From contig NZ_LKBW01000275.1 of the NCBI RefSeq assembly GCF_002699855.1, forward strand, positions 1-36,000: 36,000 nucleotides of DNA. Reading direction: 5' to 3'. A program made the position numbers and the translations under genes. The DNA is from Pseudomonas amygdali (lineage in GTDB: Bacteria; Pseudomonadota; Gammaproteobacteria; Pseudomonadales; Pseudomonadaceae). A model generated the notes under the pieces. It did no database searches and was not told where the DNA came from. It was given only the letters and a program-made list of their open reading frames with translations. How positions within the stretch are numbered: the first letter of the stretch is position 1; each line of letters starts with the position of its first letter. Positions 26,238-35,953 of this stretch are shown here, in pieces.

Positions 26238-28582
26238 ATGCCTGAATCCAAAGTCCCCCTTCAAGGCTCACAAACCGACGGCACACCTGCGGGCGGCTGG
26301 CCTGCGCTCAGTGCGGTCAACAAGCACCTGTTGCACCAGCATGTGCTGATCAAGGGCAACCGCACGCTGCTGTCCATGAACAAGCCTGGCGGCTTCGATT
26401 GCCCCAGTTGCTCCTGGCCGGACCCGAAGAAGCCGCATACCTTTGAATACTGCGAGAACGGTGCCAAGGCACTGGCCTGGGAATCGACCAAAAAACGCGT
26501 GACGCCTGAGTTCTTCGCCCGGCATACGGTCAGCGAACTGGCGACCTGGAGCGATCACGAGCTGGAAGCAGAAGGCCGTATCACCGAGCCGATGCGCTAC
26601 GACGCAGCCACTGACAAATACCTGCCCGTCACCTGGGACGAAGCGTTCGCCGAGATCGGCGAAGAGCTGCGCGGCTTGAGCGATCCGTGGAAGCTGGAGC
26701 TGTACACCTCCGGGCGCACGTCGAACGAAGCCGCCTTTCTGTATCAGCTGTTCGGTCGGCTGTACGGCATGGCCAACTTCCCTGACTGCTCGAACATGTG
26801 CCATGAAACCACCACTGCGGCGCTGCCCGAGTCGATCGGGGTCGGCAAGGGCACCACGACGCTGGAAGATTTCGAGAACGCCGACGCGATTTTCATCATT
26901 GGTCAGAACCCCGGAAGCAACAGCCCGCGCATGATGTCCGAGCTGCATGCGGCCGCAAAACGGGGTGCCAGCATCATCTCGTTCAACCCGCTGCGGGAAA
27001 GGGCGCTGGTACGCTTTGCGGCGCCGCAGGACCCGCGCGACATGCTCAGTCTGCATGGGGTGGAAATCAGCTCGCAGTACCATCAGGTCAGGATCGGTGG
27101 CGAGATGATCGCCCTGCAAGGCGTTTGCAAGGCCGTGATCGAAGCCGATGACGTGGCGCAGCGTGAAAACCTGCCGCGCGTCCTTGATGTGGCGTTCATT
27201 GAAGAACACACCCATGGCTTTGAGCAGTACGCCGACTATTGCCGTGGGACATCATCGAGCGCCATTCGGGTCTGACGCGTCAGGCCATCGAAGAGGTGGC
27301 TGCGGTTTATAAGCGCTCGAAGGGGGTCATCTGCTGCTGGGGCATGGGCATCACTCAGCACAAGCGTGGCGGCGATGCGATGCAGCAGATCATCAACCTG
27401 CTGCTATTGCGCGGCAACATCGGCAAGCTCGGTGCGGGGGCGTGTCCGGTGCGTGGGCATTCCAACGTACAGGGCGACAGGACGATGGGCATCTATGAAA
27501 AGGCCGGCGAACCGTTTCTGGCCAGCATGAGCAAGGTGTTCGGTTTCGAGGCGTCCAGAAAAAAAGGCCATGCCGTGGCCCAGACCTGCGAAGCCCTGTT
27601 GCGTGGCGAGGTGGAAGCCCTTATTTCCATGGGCGGTAATTTATTCCGCGCCATTCCGGACACCGATGTGATCTGCCCGACCGTCAGCCGTTTGAAAATG
27701 ACGGTGCTGGTCAACACCAAACTCAACCGCAGCGCGACGGTGCATGGACAGAAGGCCTTTCTGCTGCCATGCGTGGCGCGTTCGGAACGCGACCTGCAGA
27801 ACGGCGTGGCGCAGACCATTACGGTGGAGGACGCGATGTCGATGGCGCACGGCTCGACCGGCATGCTCGAGCCTGCGTCGAAGCATCTGATTTCCGAAGT
27901 CGCCATCATCGCCGGTATCGCCAAAGCGACGCTTGCGCCCAATCCCAAGGTGGATTGGGACAGGTATGTGGGCGACTACGCCAGGATTCGCGACAAGATC
28001 GAAGAAGTGTTGCCCGAGCAGTTTTATGACTTAAATCAGCGCATCCTAGAACCCGGAGGTTTTCGATTGCCCAATGCCGCCAGTGAGCGCAAGTGGGACA
28101 CCGAGTCGGGCAAGGCCAACTTCCTCTTTCCCGAAGGCGTCTACGACGAAGACGACACGCCGCCGGGCGCGGAGCATTTGCAGTTGATGACGATCCGCAG
28201 CCATGACCAGTTCAATACCACGGTGTATTCCAACGATGACCGTTATCGAGATATCTACGGCGACCGCATGGTGGTGATGCTCAACCCACAGGACATCGAA
28301 CGCCTGGGGCTAAAGGCCGGGGACTACATCGAGTTTCAGACGGCGCTCGACCCGACCACGACGCGGCGTGCAGCGGGTTTCAAAGTCATCCCCTACGACG
28401 TGCCGCAAGGCTGCTGCGCAGCCTACTACCCGGAAACCAACGGGCTGCTGCCACTGGCCAACCGGGATAAACACGGCAACACCCCTGCGGCCAAATCCAT
28501 CCCGGTGAACCTGGTGCGGATGAGTCCAGAGGGCACTCAGGTGGCGCTGGAGCGGCGCGGGTTGATTGCGGCGGCCAGTTGA
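26238..28582 (+). pseudogene. FdhF/YdeP-type molybdopterin oxidoreductase, disrupted by a frameshift
   Basis: Two adjacent frames together make one oxidoreductase of about 781-784 residues. Frame 1 (26238-27275) carries the N-terminal part: FDCPSCSWPD (the cysteine motif of this YdeP-like group), LYTSGRTSNEAAFLYQLFGR, SNMCHETTTAALPESIGVGKGT, and ends in a non-homologous SSSAIRV. Frame 2 resumes at about 27245 with PWDIIERHSGLTRQAIEE and continues through GMGITQHKRGGDAMQQIINLLLLRGNIGKLGAG, the SMGGNLFRAIPDT region and the C-terminal MoCo-binding domain, ending at 28582. Joining them needs a net loss of one base (or 1 mod 3, such as 10) near 27240-27250. Everything else is intact, so the lesion is recent or a sequencing error. 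Such proteins are linked to formate or other small-molecule oxidation and to acid resistance (YdeP). Confidence 0.82.
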
Positions 28583-28587
28583 GGGAA

Positions 28588-28645
28588 ACACTATCGTGCG
28601 GCGCTCCGCGTCGCATGCAGTTCTGGACGCTCTGCGTCCGATCTT
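28588..28645. repeat. interspersed palindromic intergenic repeat, copy D (right half only)
   Basis: ACTATCGTGCGGCGCTCCGC followed by GTCGCATGCAGTTCTGGACGCTCTGCGTCCGATCTT. This matches the right half of copy A (8659-8715) almost base for base, and the left half is absent. It lies between the convergent oxidoreductase and lpxL genes. Confidence 0.75.
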
Positions 28646-28647
28646 TC

Positions 28648-29535
28648 CTAGTACCAGCGCGCTTCGCCTGGCGGGCGTTTCTTGAAGCGTTTCATGGTCC
28701 ACATGTACTGGCTCGGGTAGGCTCGCACGTATTTCTCGACCACTTTGCTCATCGCCGCTGCCGAGGTTTCGGTGTCGGTGCTGTACATGGCTTCGGGAGC
28801 GGCTTCCAACACTACTTTGTAGCCGGAACCATCCGGCAGGCGCATGGCGTGCAGGAACACACCCACTGCCTTGCCGCCCGCCAGCATGTTCGGCACAAAC
28901 TTGCTGGTCAGGGCCTGGGTGCCGCAAAAGGGTACGAAGATACCCGCAGACTCAGCCGGCTCCGGGTCGGCCGGAATACCTACAGAACCGCCTTTGCGCA
29001 CTTCCTTGATGACGCTGAGAATGCCTTCCTTGGTCGACGCCGCCACCCGGTTGCCCAACTGCACACGCTGCTTGCGCAAAAGGTCGTCGACCGCCTTCAG
29101 CTTCGGTGGACGATAGAAAATGATCGGCTTGCACTGGCTGCAATAGAAGTGATTAAGCACTTCCCAGTTGCCCAGGTGGCTGGTGATGCAAACCACGCCC
29201 TTGCCGGACGCCAGCGCGTCCTTGAGCACATCAAGCCCTTCGACTTCACGCACCAGGTTAATCGATTTCTGCGCAGGCCAGATCCACGCACAAGCGCTTT
29301 CGGTCAAGGTCTTGCCGATGTCCATGAGGCTGCGGCCAACGAGCTTTTCCAGCTCGGGCTCGCTCAACTCGGGGAAGCACTTGGACAGGTTGATCCGTGC
29401 CACTTCGCGCGAGCGGTTGGGCAGCTTCCACATCAGCCAGCCAATCGCAGTGCCTGCCCATTGCACCGCGCGCCACGGCAACAGCGCAAACAATCGCAAC
29501 GCCCCGACCATTACGGCGCCTTTGAACTTATCCAC
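28648..29535 (-). CDS. lpxL: lipid A biosynthesis lauroyl-type acyltransferase (HtrB/LpxL family)
   Basis: A 295-residue inner-membrane enzyme that adds a secondary acyl chain to lipid A from acyl-ACP. It has an N-terminal membrane anchor (8-36) and the catalytic H-x4-E motif His120...Glu125 (SHLGNWEVL). The GIPADPEPAESAGIFVPFCG segment corresponds to the second conserved LPLAT block, and the end YMWTMKRFKKRPPGE is typical. The start is GTG at 29535 with GGGAG 7 bases upstream. A DnaA box (29528-29536) overlaps the start codon. Which secondary position it acylates cannot be told from sequence. Confidence 0.93.
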   Translation of the reverse strand: MDKFKGAVMVGALRLFALLPWRAVQWAGTAIGWLMWKLPNRSREVARINLSKCFPELSEPELEKLVGRSLMDIGKTLTESACAWIWPAQKSINLVREVEGLDVLKDALASGKGVVCITSHLGNWEVLNHFYCSQCKPIIFYRPPKLKAVDDLLRKQRVQLGNRVAASTKEGILSVIKEVRKGGSVGIPADPEPAESAGIFVPFCGTQALTSKFVPNMLAGGKAVGVFLHAMRLPDGSGYKVVLEAAPEAMYSTDTETSAAAMSKVVEKYVRAYPSQYMWTMKRFKKRPPGEARWY

Positions 29536-29536
29536 A
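29528..29536 (+). promoter_or_regulatory. consensus DnaA box overlapping the lpxL start codon
   Basis: Exact TTATCCACA; the minus-strand GTG start of lpxL lies within it. One of seven perfect boxes in the window. Confidence 0.5.
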
Positions 29537-29573
29537 GATGACTCCCAGATTCTCGAGGCGGGGAATGTAACCG

Positions 29574-30125
29574 TCAGCGGCTCAGGATCGCATACCGATC
29601 ACAATCTACAGTGTGATCCATGACCATACCGCTGGCCTGCATATACGCATAACAGATGGTCGGGCCGACAAACGTGAAGCCGGCCTTTTTCAGCGCCTTG
29701 CTCATCGCTTCGGCCTCGGAGGTAATCGCCGGCACCTCACTGCGATCCTTGAAATGGTTGATCTTCGGCTCGCCACCGACAAACGACCAGAGCAGACCGA
29801 CCGGGTCTTGCAGCGCCAGCCAGGCCCGCGCATTGGTGCGCACGGCCTTGAGCTTGAGGCGATTGCGGATAATGCTCGGATCGAGCATCAGCGCCTCTAT
29901 TTCGGCATCGCTCAACTGCGCCAGGCGCTCGACTTCAAAGCCGTGCAGCACTTCGCGATAACGCGCCCGCCGCTTGAGAATCGTGATCCACGACAGCCCG
30001 GCCTGGAACCCTTCGAGCAAAAGCAACTCGAAGAGCTTCTGCGCATCGCGCAGCGGCACTCCCCACTCCTGATCGTGATAAGCGATGTACAGGGGGTCTT
30101 CGTTGCTCCAAAAGCAGCGTGTCAT
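29574..30125 (-). CDS. tag: DNA-3-methyladenine glycosylase I
   Basis: A 183-residue base-excision repair enzyme that removes N3-methyladenine. The zinc ligands Cys4 and His17 at the N-terminus and His171 and Cys175 (MDHTVDCDRY) at the C-terminus are present. The base-recognition residues Glu38 and Trp46 (LLEGFQAGLSW) fall at the E. coli Tag numbers. The start at 30125 has GGGAG 5 bases upstream; longer in-frame starts add unrelated sequence. Divergent from glyQ, with an 80-base gap shared by both promoters. Confidence 0.96.
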   Translation of the reverse strand: MTRCFWSNEDPLYIAYHDQEWGVPLRDAQKLFELLLLEGFQAGLSWITILKRRARYREVLHGFEVERLAQLSDAEIEALMLDPSIIRNRLKLKAVRTNARAWLALQDPVGLLWSFVGGEPKINHFKDRSEVPAITSEAEAMSKALKKAGFTFVGPTICYAYMQASGMVMDHTVDCDRYAILSR

Positions 30126-30140
30126 AGGGCTCCCAAGGAG

Positions 30141-30167
30141 TGGACGTGCGGCCGAATCGGGTATACT
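30141..30167 (+). promoter_or_regulatory. probable sigma-70 promoter of glyQS
   Basis: A good -10 element TATACT at 30162-30167 lies 38 bases before the glyQ GTG. A TGGACG at 30141-30146 could be a weak -35 with a 15-base spacer. The -10 element is the stronger evidence. Confidence 0.5.
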
Positions 30168-30205
30168 CCCGCTCTTTGAATCGCAGCCCAGCACAGGTGA
30201 AATTT

Positions 30206-31153
30206 GTGAGCCAGCCTACGCCAGCCGTGCGTACCTTCCAAGACTTGATCCTCGCCCTCCAGCAATACTGGGCAGAACAAGGTTGCGTGGTACTTCAGCC
30301 CTACGATATGGAAGTAGGCGCCGGCACGTTCCACACTGCCACGTTTCTGCGCGCCGTAGGCCCGGAAACCTGGAACGCCGCTTACGTACAGCCAAGCCGT
30401 CGCCCGACTGACGGCCGCTACGGCGAAAACCCGAACCGCCTGCAGCATTACTATCAGTTCCAGGTGATTCTCAAGCCCAACCCGGACAACTTCCAGGAAC
30501 TGTACCTGGGTTCGCTCAAGCACATCGGCCTCGATCCGCTGGTGCACGACGTGCGTTTCGTCGAAGACAACTGGGAATCGCCGACGCTGGGCGCCTGGGG
30601 TCTGGGCTGGGAGATCTGGCTCAACGGTATGGAAGTCTCGCAGTTCACCTACTTCCAGCAGGTCGGCGGCCTTGAGTGCTACCCGGTTACCGGCGAAATC
30701 ACTTACGGCCTTGAGCGTCTGGCCATGTACCAGCAGGGCGTGGACTCGGTCTACGATCTGGTCTGGGCTGACGGCCCGTTCGGCAAAGTGACTTACGGCG
30801 ACGTGTTCCATCAAAACGAGGTGGAACAGTCGACCTACAACTTCGAACACGCCAACGTCGACAAACTGTTCGAACTGTTCGATTTCTATGAGAGCGAAGC
30901 CGCACGTCTGATCGAGCTGGAGCTGCCGTTGCCGGGCTATGAAATGGTCCTCAAGGCCTCGCACACCTTCAACCTGCTGGATGCACGCCGCGCGATTTCC
31001 GTGACCGCGCGTCAGCAATACATGCTGCGCGTGCGCACGCTGGCCCGCTCGGTGGCTCAGGCCTACCTGCAGGCCCGCGCCCGTCTCGGTTTCCCGATGG
31101 CGCCGCCCGATCTACGCGATGAAGTGTTGGCCAAGCTGGAGGCAGCGCAATGA
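30206..31153 (+). CDS. glyQ: glycyl-tRNA synthetase alpha subunit
   Basis: A 315-residue class II synthetase catalytic subunit of the bacterial alpha2-beta2 GlyRS. It opens [41 protein letters not shown], then motif-2-type [32 protein letters not shown], and [12 protein letters not shown] as motif 3. GTG is the start, preceded by AGGTGAAAT; an upstream in-frame ATG at 30140 would overlap the promoter and adds unrelated residues. It overlaps glyS (ATGA) for balanced synthesis. Confidence 0.97.
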   Translation: MSQPTPAVRTFQDLILALQQYWAEQGCVVLQPYDMEVGAGTFHTATFLRAVGPETWNAAYVQPSRRPTDGRYGENPNRLQHYYQFQVILKPNPDNFQELYLGSLKHIGLDPLVHDVRFVEDNWESPTLGAWGLGWEIWLNGMEVSQFTYFQQVGGLECYPVTGEITYGLERLAMYQQGVDSVYDLVWADGPFGKVTYGDVFHQNEVEQSTYNFEHANVDKLFELFDFYESEAARLIELELPLPGYEMVLKASHTFNLLDARRAISVTARQQYMLRVRTLARSVAQAYLQARARLGFPMAPPDLRDEVLAKLEAAQ

Positions 31154-33204
31154 GTGCTCAAGATTTTCTGGTTGAACTGGGCACTGAAGAACTGCCACCC
31201 AAGACCCTCGTTTCCCTGGCAGATGCATTTCTGGCCGGTATTGAAAAAGGCCTGTCGGGCGCAGGTCTGACCTACAGCGCCAAACAGGTCTACGCTGCAC
31301 CGCGTCGCCTGGCCGTGCTGATCACCGCGCTGGCCACACAACAGCCGGATCGCAGCGTCAACCTCGACGGCCCACCGCGTCAGGCAGCCTTCGATGCGGA
31401 CGGCAACCCGACGCAGGCAGCACTGGGCTTCGCCAAGAAGTGCGGCGTCGACCTGAGCGAAATCGATCAGAGCGGCCCGAAACTGCGCTACAGCCAGACC
31501 ATCCTCGGCAAGCCGACTACGTCGCTGCTGCCGACTATCGTCGAAGACTCGCTGAACGACCTGCCGATTGCCAAGCGCATGCGCTGGGGTGCCCGCAAGG
31601 AAGAGTTCGTGCGTCCGACCCAGTGGCTGGTGATGCTGTTCGGTGATCAGGTGGTTGACTGCACGATCCTCGCCCAGAGCGCGGGTCGTCATTCTCGCGG
31701 TCATCGCTTCCATCACCCGCAAGACGTACGTATTTCTTCGCCTGCCGGGTACCTCAGCGACCTGCGCGCCGCGCACGTACTGGCCGACTTCAATGAACGT
31801 CGCCAGATCATCAGCAAGCGCGTCGACGAGCTGGCCACCCAACAGGAAGGCACCGCCATCGTGCCGCCAAGTCTGCTGGACGAAGTGGCCGGGCTGGTCG
31901 AGTGGCCGGTTCCGCTGGTGTGCTCCTTTGAAGAACGCTTCCTGGAAGTGCCTCAGGAAGCGCTGATCACCACCATGCAGGACAACCAGAAATATTTCTG
32001 CCTGCTGGATGCCGAAGGCAAGTTGCTGCCGCGCTTTATCACCGTGGCCAATATCGAGAGCAAGGACCCGGCGCAGATCATCGCCGGTAACGAGAAGGTG
32101 GTTCGTCCACGCCTGACCGACGCCGAGTTCTTCTTCAAGCAGGACAAGAAGCAGAAGCTGGAAACCTTCAACGATCGTCTGAAAAACGTCGTGTTCCAGG
32201 CGCAATTGGGTAGCGTGTTCGACAAGGCCGAGCGTGTCTCGAAACTGGCTGCCTACATCGCCCCACGCATCGGCGGCGACGCCCAGCGTGCTGCACGGGC
32301 TGGTCTGCTGTCCAAGTGCGACCTGTCGAGCGAAATGGTCGGCGAGTTCCCGGAAATGCAGGGTATCGCCGGTTACTACTACGCCAAGGCCGACGGCGAG
32401 CCTGAAGATGTCGCGCTGGCGCTCAACGAGCAGTACATGCCACGTGGCGCGGGCGCCGAACTGCCGACAACGCTGACTGGCGCTGCGGTGGCCATCGCCG
32501 ACAAACTCGACACGCTGGTCGGTATCTTCGGTATCGGCATGCTGCCCACCGGCAGCAAAGACCCCTATGCGCTGCGTCGTGCTGCGTTGGGTATCCTGCG
32601 TATTCTGATCGAGAAGAAGCTCGACCTGAACCTGGTCGAAACGGTGAAATTCGCAGTCACGCAGTTTGGCGCGAAGATCAAGCCTGCCGGTCTGGCGGAG
32701 CAGGTACTCGACTTCATCTTCGACCGTCTGCGTGCGCGTTATGAAGACGAAGGCGTCGATGTGGCTGTGTACCTCTCGGTACGTGCGCTGCAACCTGCTT
32801 CGGCGCTGGATTTCGATCAGCGTGTTCAGGCGGTCCAGGCTTTCCGCAAACTGCCACAGGCCGCTGCACTGGCCGCGGTGAACAAGCGCGTATCGAACCT
32901 GTTGAGCAAGGCCGAGGGCAGCATTGCCCAGACCGTCGAGCCCAAGTATTTCGACAACGCCAACGAGTTTTCGCTGTACTCGGCTATTCAGCAGGCTGAC
33001 CACGCGGTCCAGCCGATGGCTGCCGAGCGTCAATACAGCGAATCGCTGGCGCGTCTGGCGATGCTGCGTGAGCCGGTCGATGCATTCTTCGAAGCGGTAA
33101 TGGTCAACGCGGAAGACGCCAATGTGCGCGCCAACCGCTATGCCTTGTTGTCGCGTTTGCGCGGCCTGTTCCTTGGCGTTGCCGATATCTCGCTGCTGGG
33201 CTGA
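31150..33204 (+). CDS. glyS: glycyl-tRNA synthetase beta subunit
   Basis: A 684-residue beta subunit that binds tRNA-Gly. The start [20 protein letters not shown] is the family signature. The HD-like central region and the C-terminal anticodon-binding DALR-type region (LFDDVMVN-like, here [26 protein letters not shown]) are intact. The ATG overlaps the glyQ stop. The reverse strand carries a very long open frame that I treat as a by-product of GC-rich codon use. Confidence 0.97.
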   Translation: MSAQDFLVELGTEELPPKTLVSLADAFLAGIEKGLSGAGLTYSAKQVYAAPRRLAVLITALATQQPDRSVNLDGPPRQAAFDADGNPTQAALGFAKKCGVDLSEIDQSGPKLRYSQTILGKPTTSLLPTIVEDSLNDLPIAKRMRWGARKEEFVRPTQWLVMLFGDQVVDCTILAQSAGRHSRGHRFHHPQDVRISSPAGYLSDLRAAHVLADFNERRQIISKRVDELATQQEGTAIVPPSLLDEVAGLVEWPVPLVCSFEERFLEVPQEALITTMQDNQKYFCLLDAEGKLLPRFITVANIESKDPAQIIAGNEKVVRPRLTDAEFFFKQDKKQKLETFNDRLKNVVFQAQLGSVFDKAERVSKLAAYIAPRIGGDAQRAARAGLLSKCDLSSEMVGEFPEMQGIAGYYYAKADGEPEDVALALNEQYMPRGAGAELPTTLTGAAVAIADKLDTLVGIFGIGMLPTGSKDPYALRRAALGILRILIEKKLDLNLVETVKFAVTQFGAKIKPAGLAEQVLDFIFDRLRARYEDEGVDVAVYLSVRALQPASALDFDQRVQAVQAFRKLPQAAALAAVNKRVSNLLSKAEGSIAQTVEPKYFDNANEFSLYSAIQQADHAVQPMAAERQYSESLARLAMLREPVDAFFEAVMVNAEDANVRANRYALLSRLRGLFLGVADISLLG

Positions 33205-33214
33205 GAAGGGGTCG

Positions 33215-33769
33215 ATGGTGAAACTGCTGATACTTGATCGAGACGGAGTCATCAACCATGACTCCGATGCTTACATAAAGTCCGTGAAGGAGTGGGTGCC
33301 CATTCCCGGCTCGATCGAGGCTATCGCAGATCTGAGCAAGGCCGGCTGGACGGTGGCGGTCGCCACCAACCAGTCGGGCATTGCCCGAGGTTATTATGAT
33401 CTGGCCACGCTGGATGCCATGCATGCGCGCTTGCGCAAGCTGGTGGCAGAGCAGGGTGGCGAGGTCGGTTTGATCGTCTATTGCCCGCATGGGCCAGACG
33501 ATGGCTGTAGCTGCCGCAAGCCTAAACCCGGCATGCTGAAGGCCATCGCCCTTCATTACGCAGCAGACCCCAAAGGTCTCTGGTTTGTGGGCGACAGTAA
33601 AGGTGACCTGCAGGCCGCATTGGCCGTCGATTCTCAGCCTGTGCTGGTGATGACCGGCAAGGGTCGTAAAACGATGGACGACGGAGTGCCAGCAGGCACG
33701 TTGATTTTTGACGATCTGGCGGCGGTTGCCGCAGAGCTTATCCACAACAGCGCCTCACTGAACAATTAG
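33215..33769 (+). CDS. gmhB: D-glycero-D-manno-heptose-1,7-bisphosphate 7-phosphatase
   Basis: A 184-residue HAD-family phosphatase of LPS-core ADP-heptose synthesis. The nucleophile and acid pair Asp8/Asp10 lie in LLILDRDGVIN, motif II is VATNQSGIARG, and motif IV is VGDSKGDLQAA. A zinc-binding loop CPHGPDDGCSCRKP keeps the Cys-His-Cys-Cys ligands but is shorter than in E. coli GmhB. AAGGGG is 5 bases before the ATG, 10 bases after glyS, so it is likely the third gene of glyQS-gmhB-plsC. Confidence 0.93.
   Translation: MVKLLILDRDGVINHDSDAYIKSVKEWVPIPGSIEAIADLSKAGWTVAVATNQSGIARGYYDLATLDAMHARLRKLVAEQGGEVGLIVYCPHGPDDGCSCRKPKPGMLKAIALHYAADPKGLWFVGDSKGDLQAALAVDSQPVLVMTGKGRKTMDDGVPAGTLIFDDLAAVAAELIHNSASLNN
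33738..33746 (+). promoter_or_regulatory. consensus DnaA box
   Basis: Exact TTATCCACA near the 3' end of gmhB. One of seven perfect boxes in the window, two of which (with 34601-34609) lie within 0.9 kb. Confidence 0.5.
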
Positions 33770-33826
33770 CTCGTCAGGTTCAGGACGCTCAAGGAGCGGG
33801 CACCTGCCCGTACGGTAAACGTAACT

Positions 33827-34597
33827 ATGTCGATCATGCAGGCAATCAGGACCTTCTTCTTTTACCTGTTGCTGGGCACCAGCTCTTTGCTGTGGTGCAC
33901 ATTGTGCTTTTTCATTGCGCCTTTTCTGCCATTCAAAGCTCGCTATCGCTTCATCAACGTCTATTGGTGCCGCTGCGCCATCTGGCTGACCAAGGTGTTC
34001 CTGAACATCCAGGTTGAAGTGACTGGCGCAGAAAACGTACCGAAAACGCCCTGCGTGATCATCTCCAACCATCAGAGCACCTGGGAGACTTTCTTCCTGT
34101 CGGCGTACTTCGAGCCGATGAGCCAGCTCCTCAAGCGTGAACTGCTGTATGTGCCGTTCTTCGGCTGGGCCATGGCGATGCTGCGCCCCATTGCCATTGA
34201 CCGTGATAACCCTAAAGCCGCACTGCGGGAAATCGCCAAGAAAGGCGACGAACTCCTAAAGGATGGCGTCTGGGTGCTGATCTTCCCGGAGGGTACACGC
34301 GTACCTTATGGCCAAGTCGGAAAATTCTCTCGCGGCGGTACTGCGTTGGCGGTAAACGCTGATCTGCCAGTCCTGCCTATCTCGCATAACGCTGGCAAAT
34401 ACTGGCCTCGGGATGGCTGGGCGAAAAAGCCAGGCACTATTCAGGTGGTGATTGGCGAACCGATGTACGCAGAAGGTACAGGCCCGCGCGCCATTGCTGC
34501 GTTGAATGACCGTGTGCAAGCCTGGAACGAGGACGCACAGCGCGCGATGGGCTCGCCTGTTGCACCGGCAGCAAGCCCTGAAAAAGTCCCAGCGTGA
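33827..34597 (+). CDS. plsC: 1-acyl-sn-glycerol-3-phosphate acyltransferase
   Basis: A 256-residue membrane acyltransferase that makes phosphatidic acid from lysophosphatidic acid. An N-terminal membrane helix (about 9-33) is followed by the NHQSTWE form of the H-x4-D/E motif (His82, Glu87) and the FPEGTR block (153-158) with PISHNAGKYWPR downstream. The C-terminal tail is Pro/Ala-rich. The SD is weak (GGTAA region). It is separated from gmhB by 57 bases. In other Pseudomonas genomes gyrB lies next to this gene, but here it does not. Confidence 0.93.
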   Translation: MSIMQAIRTFFFYLLLGTSSLLWCTLCFFIAPFLPFKARYRFINVYWCRCAIWLTKVFLNIQVEVTGAENVPKTPCVIISNHQSTWETFFLSAYFEPMSQLLKRELLYVPFFGWAMAMLRPIAIDRDNPKAALREIAKKGDELLKDGVWVLIFPEGTRVPYGQVGKFSRGGTALAVNADLPVLPISHNAGKYWPRDGWAKKPGTIQVVIGEPMYAEGTGPRAIAALNDRVQAWNEDAQRAMGSPVAPAASPEKVPA

Positions 34598-34600
34598 TTT

Positions 34601-34609
34601 TGTGGATAA
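34601..34609 (-). promoter_or_regulatory. consensus DnaA box after plsC
   Basis: Exact TTATCCACA on the minus strand, 3 bases after the plsC stop and intergenic. Confidence 0.55.
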
Positions 34610-34727
34610 CCTGTGTACGGTTTTTCTGAAATCCGTCAGAAACCTTGGCTAACTCTTTAATTCGTATACATATTTTTTTCAGGCTATAAAAACCGGAAAA
34701 ACGTGCATAAGTTTTGGTGATATATCA

Positions 34728-34754
34728 AAAACCGACCTGCAAAAGGTCGGTTTT
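34728..34754. terminator. Rho-independent terminator, bidirectional
   Basis: An 11-bp stem AAAACCGACCT / AGGTCGGTTTT (34728-34738 and 34744-34754), loop GCAAA, with T-rich flanks on both strands. It is placed about 130 bases after plsC and would also stop transcripts coming from the right. Confidence 0.88.
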
Positions 34755-34894
34755 ATATTGCGTGGGCTAACGCCCGAGGCGAAGCCGATTTCAGTCAGGC
34801 CAACGTACCGCTCCAATATTTCTGAAAGGGCAGAAGGGGTATGTCCCGTTCACTCTGGCTGCAACTTTCCCTCAAAAGATGAGTTTCTGATAAA

Positions 34895-34912
34895 GAAAGC
34901 AGATCTGCTTTC
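34895..34912. repeat. 18-bp perfect palindrome
   Basis: GAAAGCAGATCTGCTTTC reads the same on both strands without a spacer. It is not a terminator (no loop, no T-run). Possible protein-binding site of unknown kind. Confidence 0.5.
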
Positions 34913-35066
34913 AGGGATGTAGACCGTAACGTGTGTAGGGTAGTGGGCACCTGATTCCGGACACAGCGTTAGTTTCTTCTCGGACTAAGCGGTTGCCTGG
35001 TCCGTTATTGAAAAGGGTGGCCGGATCCATTAATGCGTCGAATAGTCACTAATGTCCCAAAGCTGT

Positions 35067-35086
35067 GGTGTTCCACGTGGAACACC
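35067..35086. promoter_or_regulatory. chromosomal parS site (ParB/Spo0J binding)
   Basis: GGTGTTCCACGTGGAACACC is a 20-bp perfect palindrome containing the bacterial parS consensus core TGTTCCACGTGGAACA (35069-35084). ParB loads here and spreads, organising and segregating the origin region together with ParA and SMC. Pseudomonas parS sites cluster close to oriC, in line with the other evidence for origin proximity. Confidence 0.93.
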
Positions 35087-35187
35087 GGTCGCAAGTTTTC
35101 TCAGCTTCAACACGCACACAGTTGTTGACGGTGACCACGCCGATGTAAGCACGGCAGTCGCTGTGGAACGTCGCTCCTCGTTTTCAC

Positions 35188-35953
35188 TCAGAAATCTGCC
35201 ACCTTACCCCATGCTGAACCGTGGAAACGGTCTGGGTGATAAGGTTTAGGATCAACGATAGGGGCGACACCACTGACAATGTCAGCGATCAGATGACCTG
35301 CTCCTGGTCCAATACCGAAACCATGGCCACTGAACCCGGCAGCCAGCACCAGCCCGGGCAGGCTGGCGATTTCACCGATCCCGGGCACACCATCAGGTGT
35401 GCTGTCGACATAACCAGCCCAGGCTGCGTTGACCGATGATTGCTTGAGAGCGGGGACCATCGCCACCGCGCGCTTGTAGGTCAACTCCACCGCAGAGGTA
35501 TCTACCTTGGGATCGAGTATGCGCATCTTCTCCATAGGTGTCGGTTGGTCGAGACGCCACTTGCCACGGCCCTCGTGACCTGAGCGCAAGCCTTCCAGAC
35601 CTCCCGGCGCCAGATTGCGCCAACGGCGCCCAAACATGGGCAGGAACTGCGCAGCAAACCCGAACAACTGTGGGGTAGGATCAACCCTTCCACGGCCACT
35701 GATTGCCAGAGTGTAGCTACCGTCATGACGGCGAGTCATGGAAACATTTGAAGTATGCAATGCTGGCACCAACTCACCGGTCGACGGGGACACTGACATT
35801 ACCGTCTGGCGAATAGTAGCCTGCGGAAAACTAATACCGTACTGGCGACAGAATGAGGAAGCCCACGCGCCTCCGGCAAGTACCGCGAGCCGGGTACGAA
35901 TGGTGCCGTGCTCGGTGACCACGGCAGACAATCGCCCACCTTCGGTTTCCAGC
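35188..35953 (-). pseudogene. FAD-dependent oxidoreductase (DAO family), 5'-truncated
   Basis: About 255 C-terminal residues of a DAO-type flavoenzyme. The preserved part begins LETEGGRLSAVVTEHGTIRTRLAVLAGGAW and includes the strand before the substrate domain (GISFPQATIRQTV). It ends with the FAD-contacting GLVLAAGFSGHGFGIGPGAGHLIADIVSG. Family members are about 400-430 residues, so the N-terminal FAD-binding GxGxxG part is missing. Reading upstream on the minus strand, the frame meets a TGA just beyond 35953, where the sequence changes to a probable IS end. A TTG at 35931 could in theory restart translation, but no functional enzyme is expected. The original substrate may have been an amino acid or amine. 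Confidence 0.8.

Larger units (their letters stand above)
34755..35187. other. non-coding stretch with palindromes, possible rearrangement scar
   Basis: About 430 bases with no gene I can support. It contains GGGC-TAAC-GCCC just after the terminator, an 18-bp perfect palindrome at 34895-34912, a segment CACCTGATTCCGGACACAGC (from about 34950) that has the feel of an IS end, and the parS site at 35067-35086. A 65-residue frame starting at 35052 runs across parS and is not convincing. Confidence 0.5.

Noticed and set aside
31063..33255. 730-residue open frame antisense to glyS
   Set aside because: glyS is certain on the other strand. The antisense frame is a product of GC-rich codon bias, has no SD and shows Gln/Arg/His-rich low-quality composition.
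34950..35040. possible IS3-type end (CACCTGATTCCGGACACAGC and following bases)
   Set aside because: Suggestive in style only; no partner end, no transposase remnant and no target duplication visible, so not listed as a mobile element.
35052..35249. 65-residue frame reading through the parS site
   Set aside because: No SD, no family, overlaps the parS palindrome and the end of the FAD oxidoreductase.
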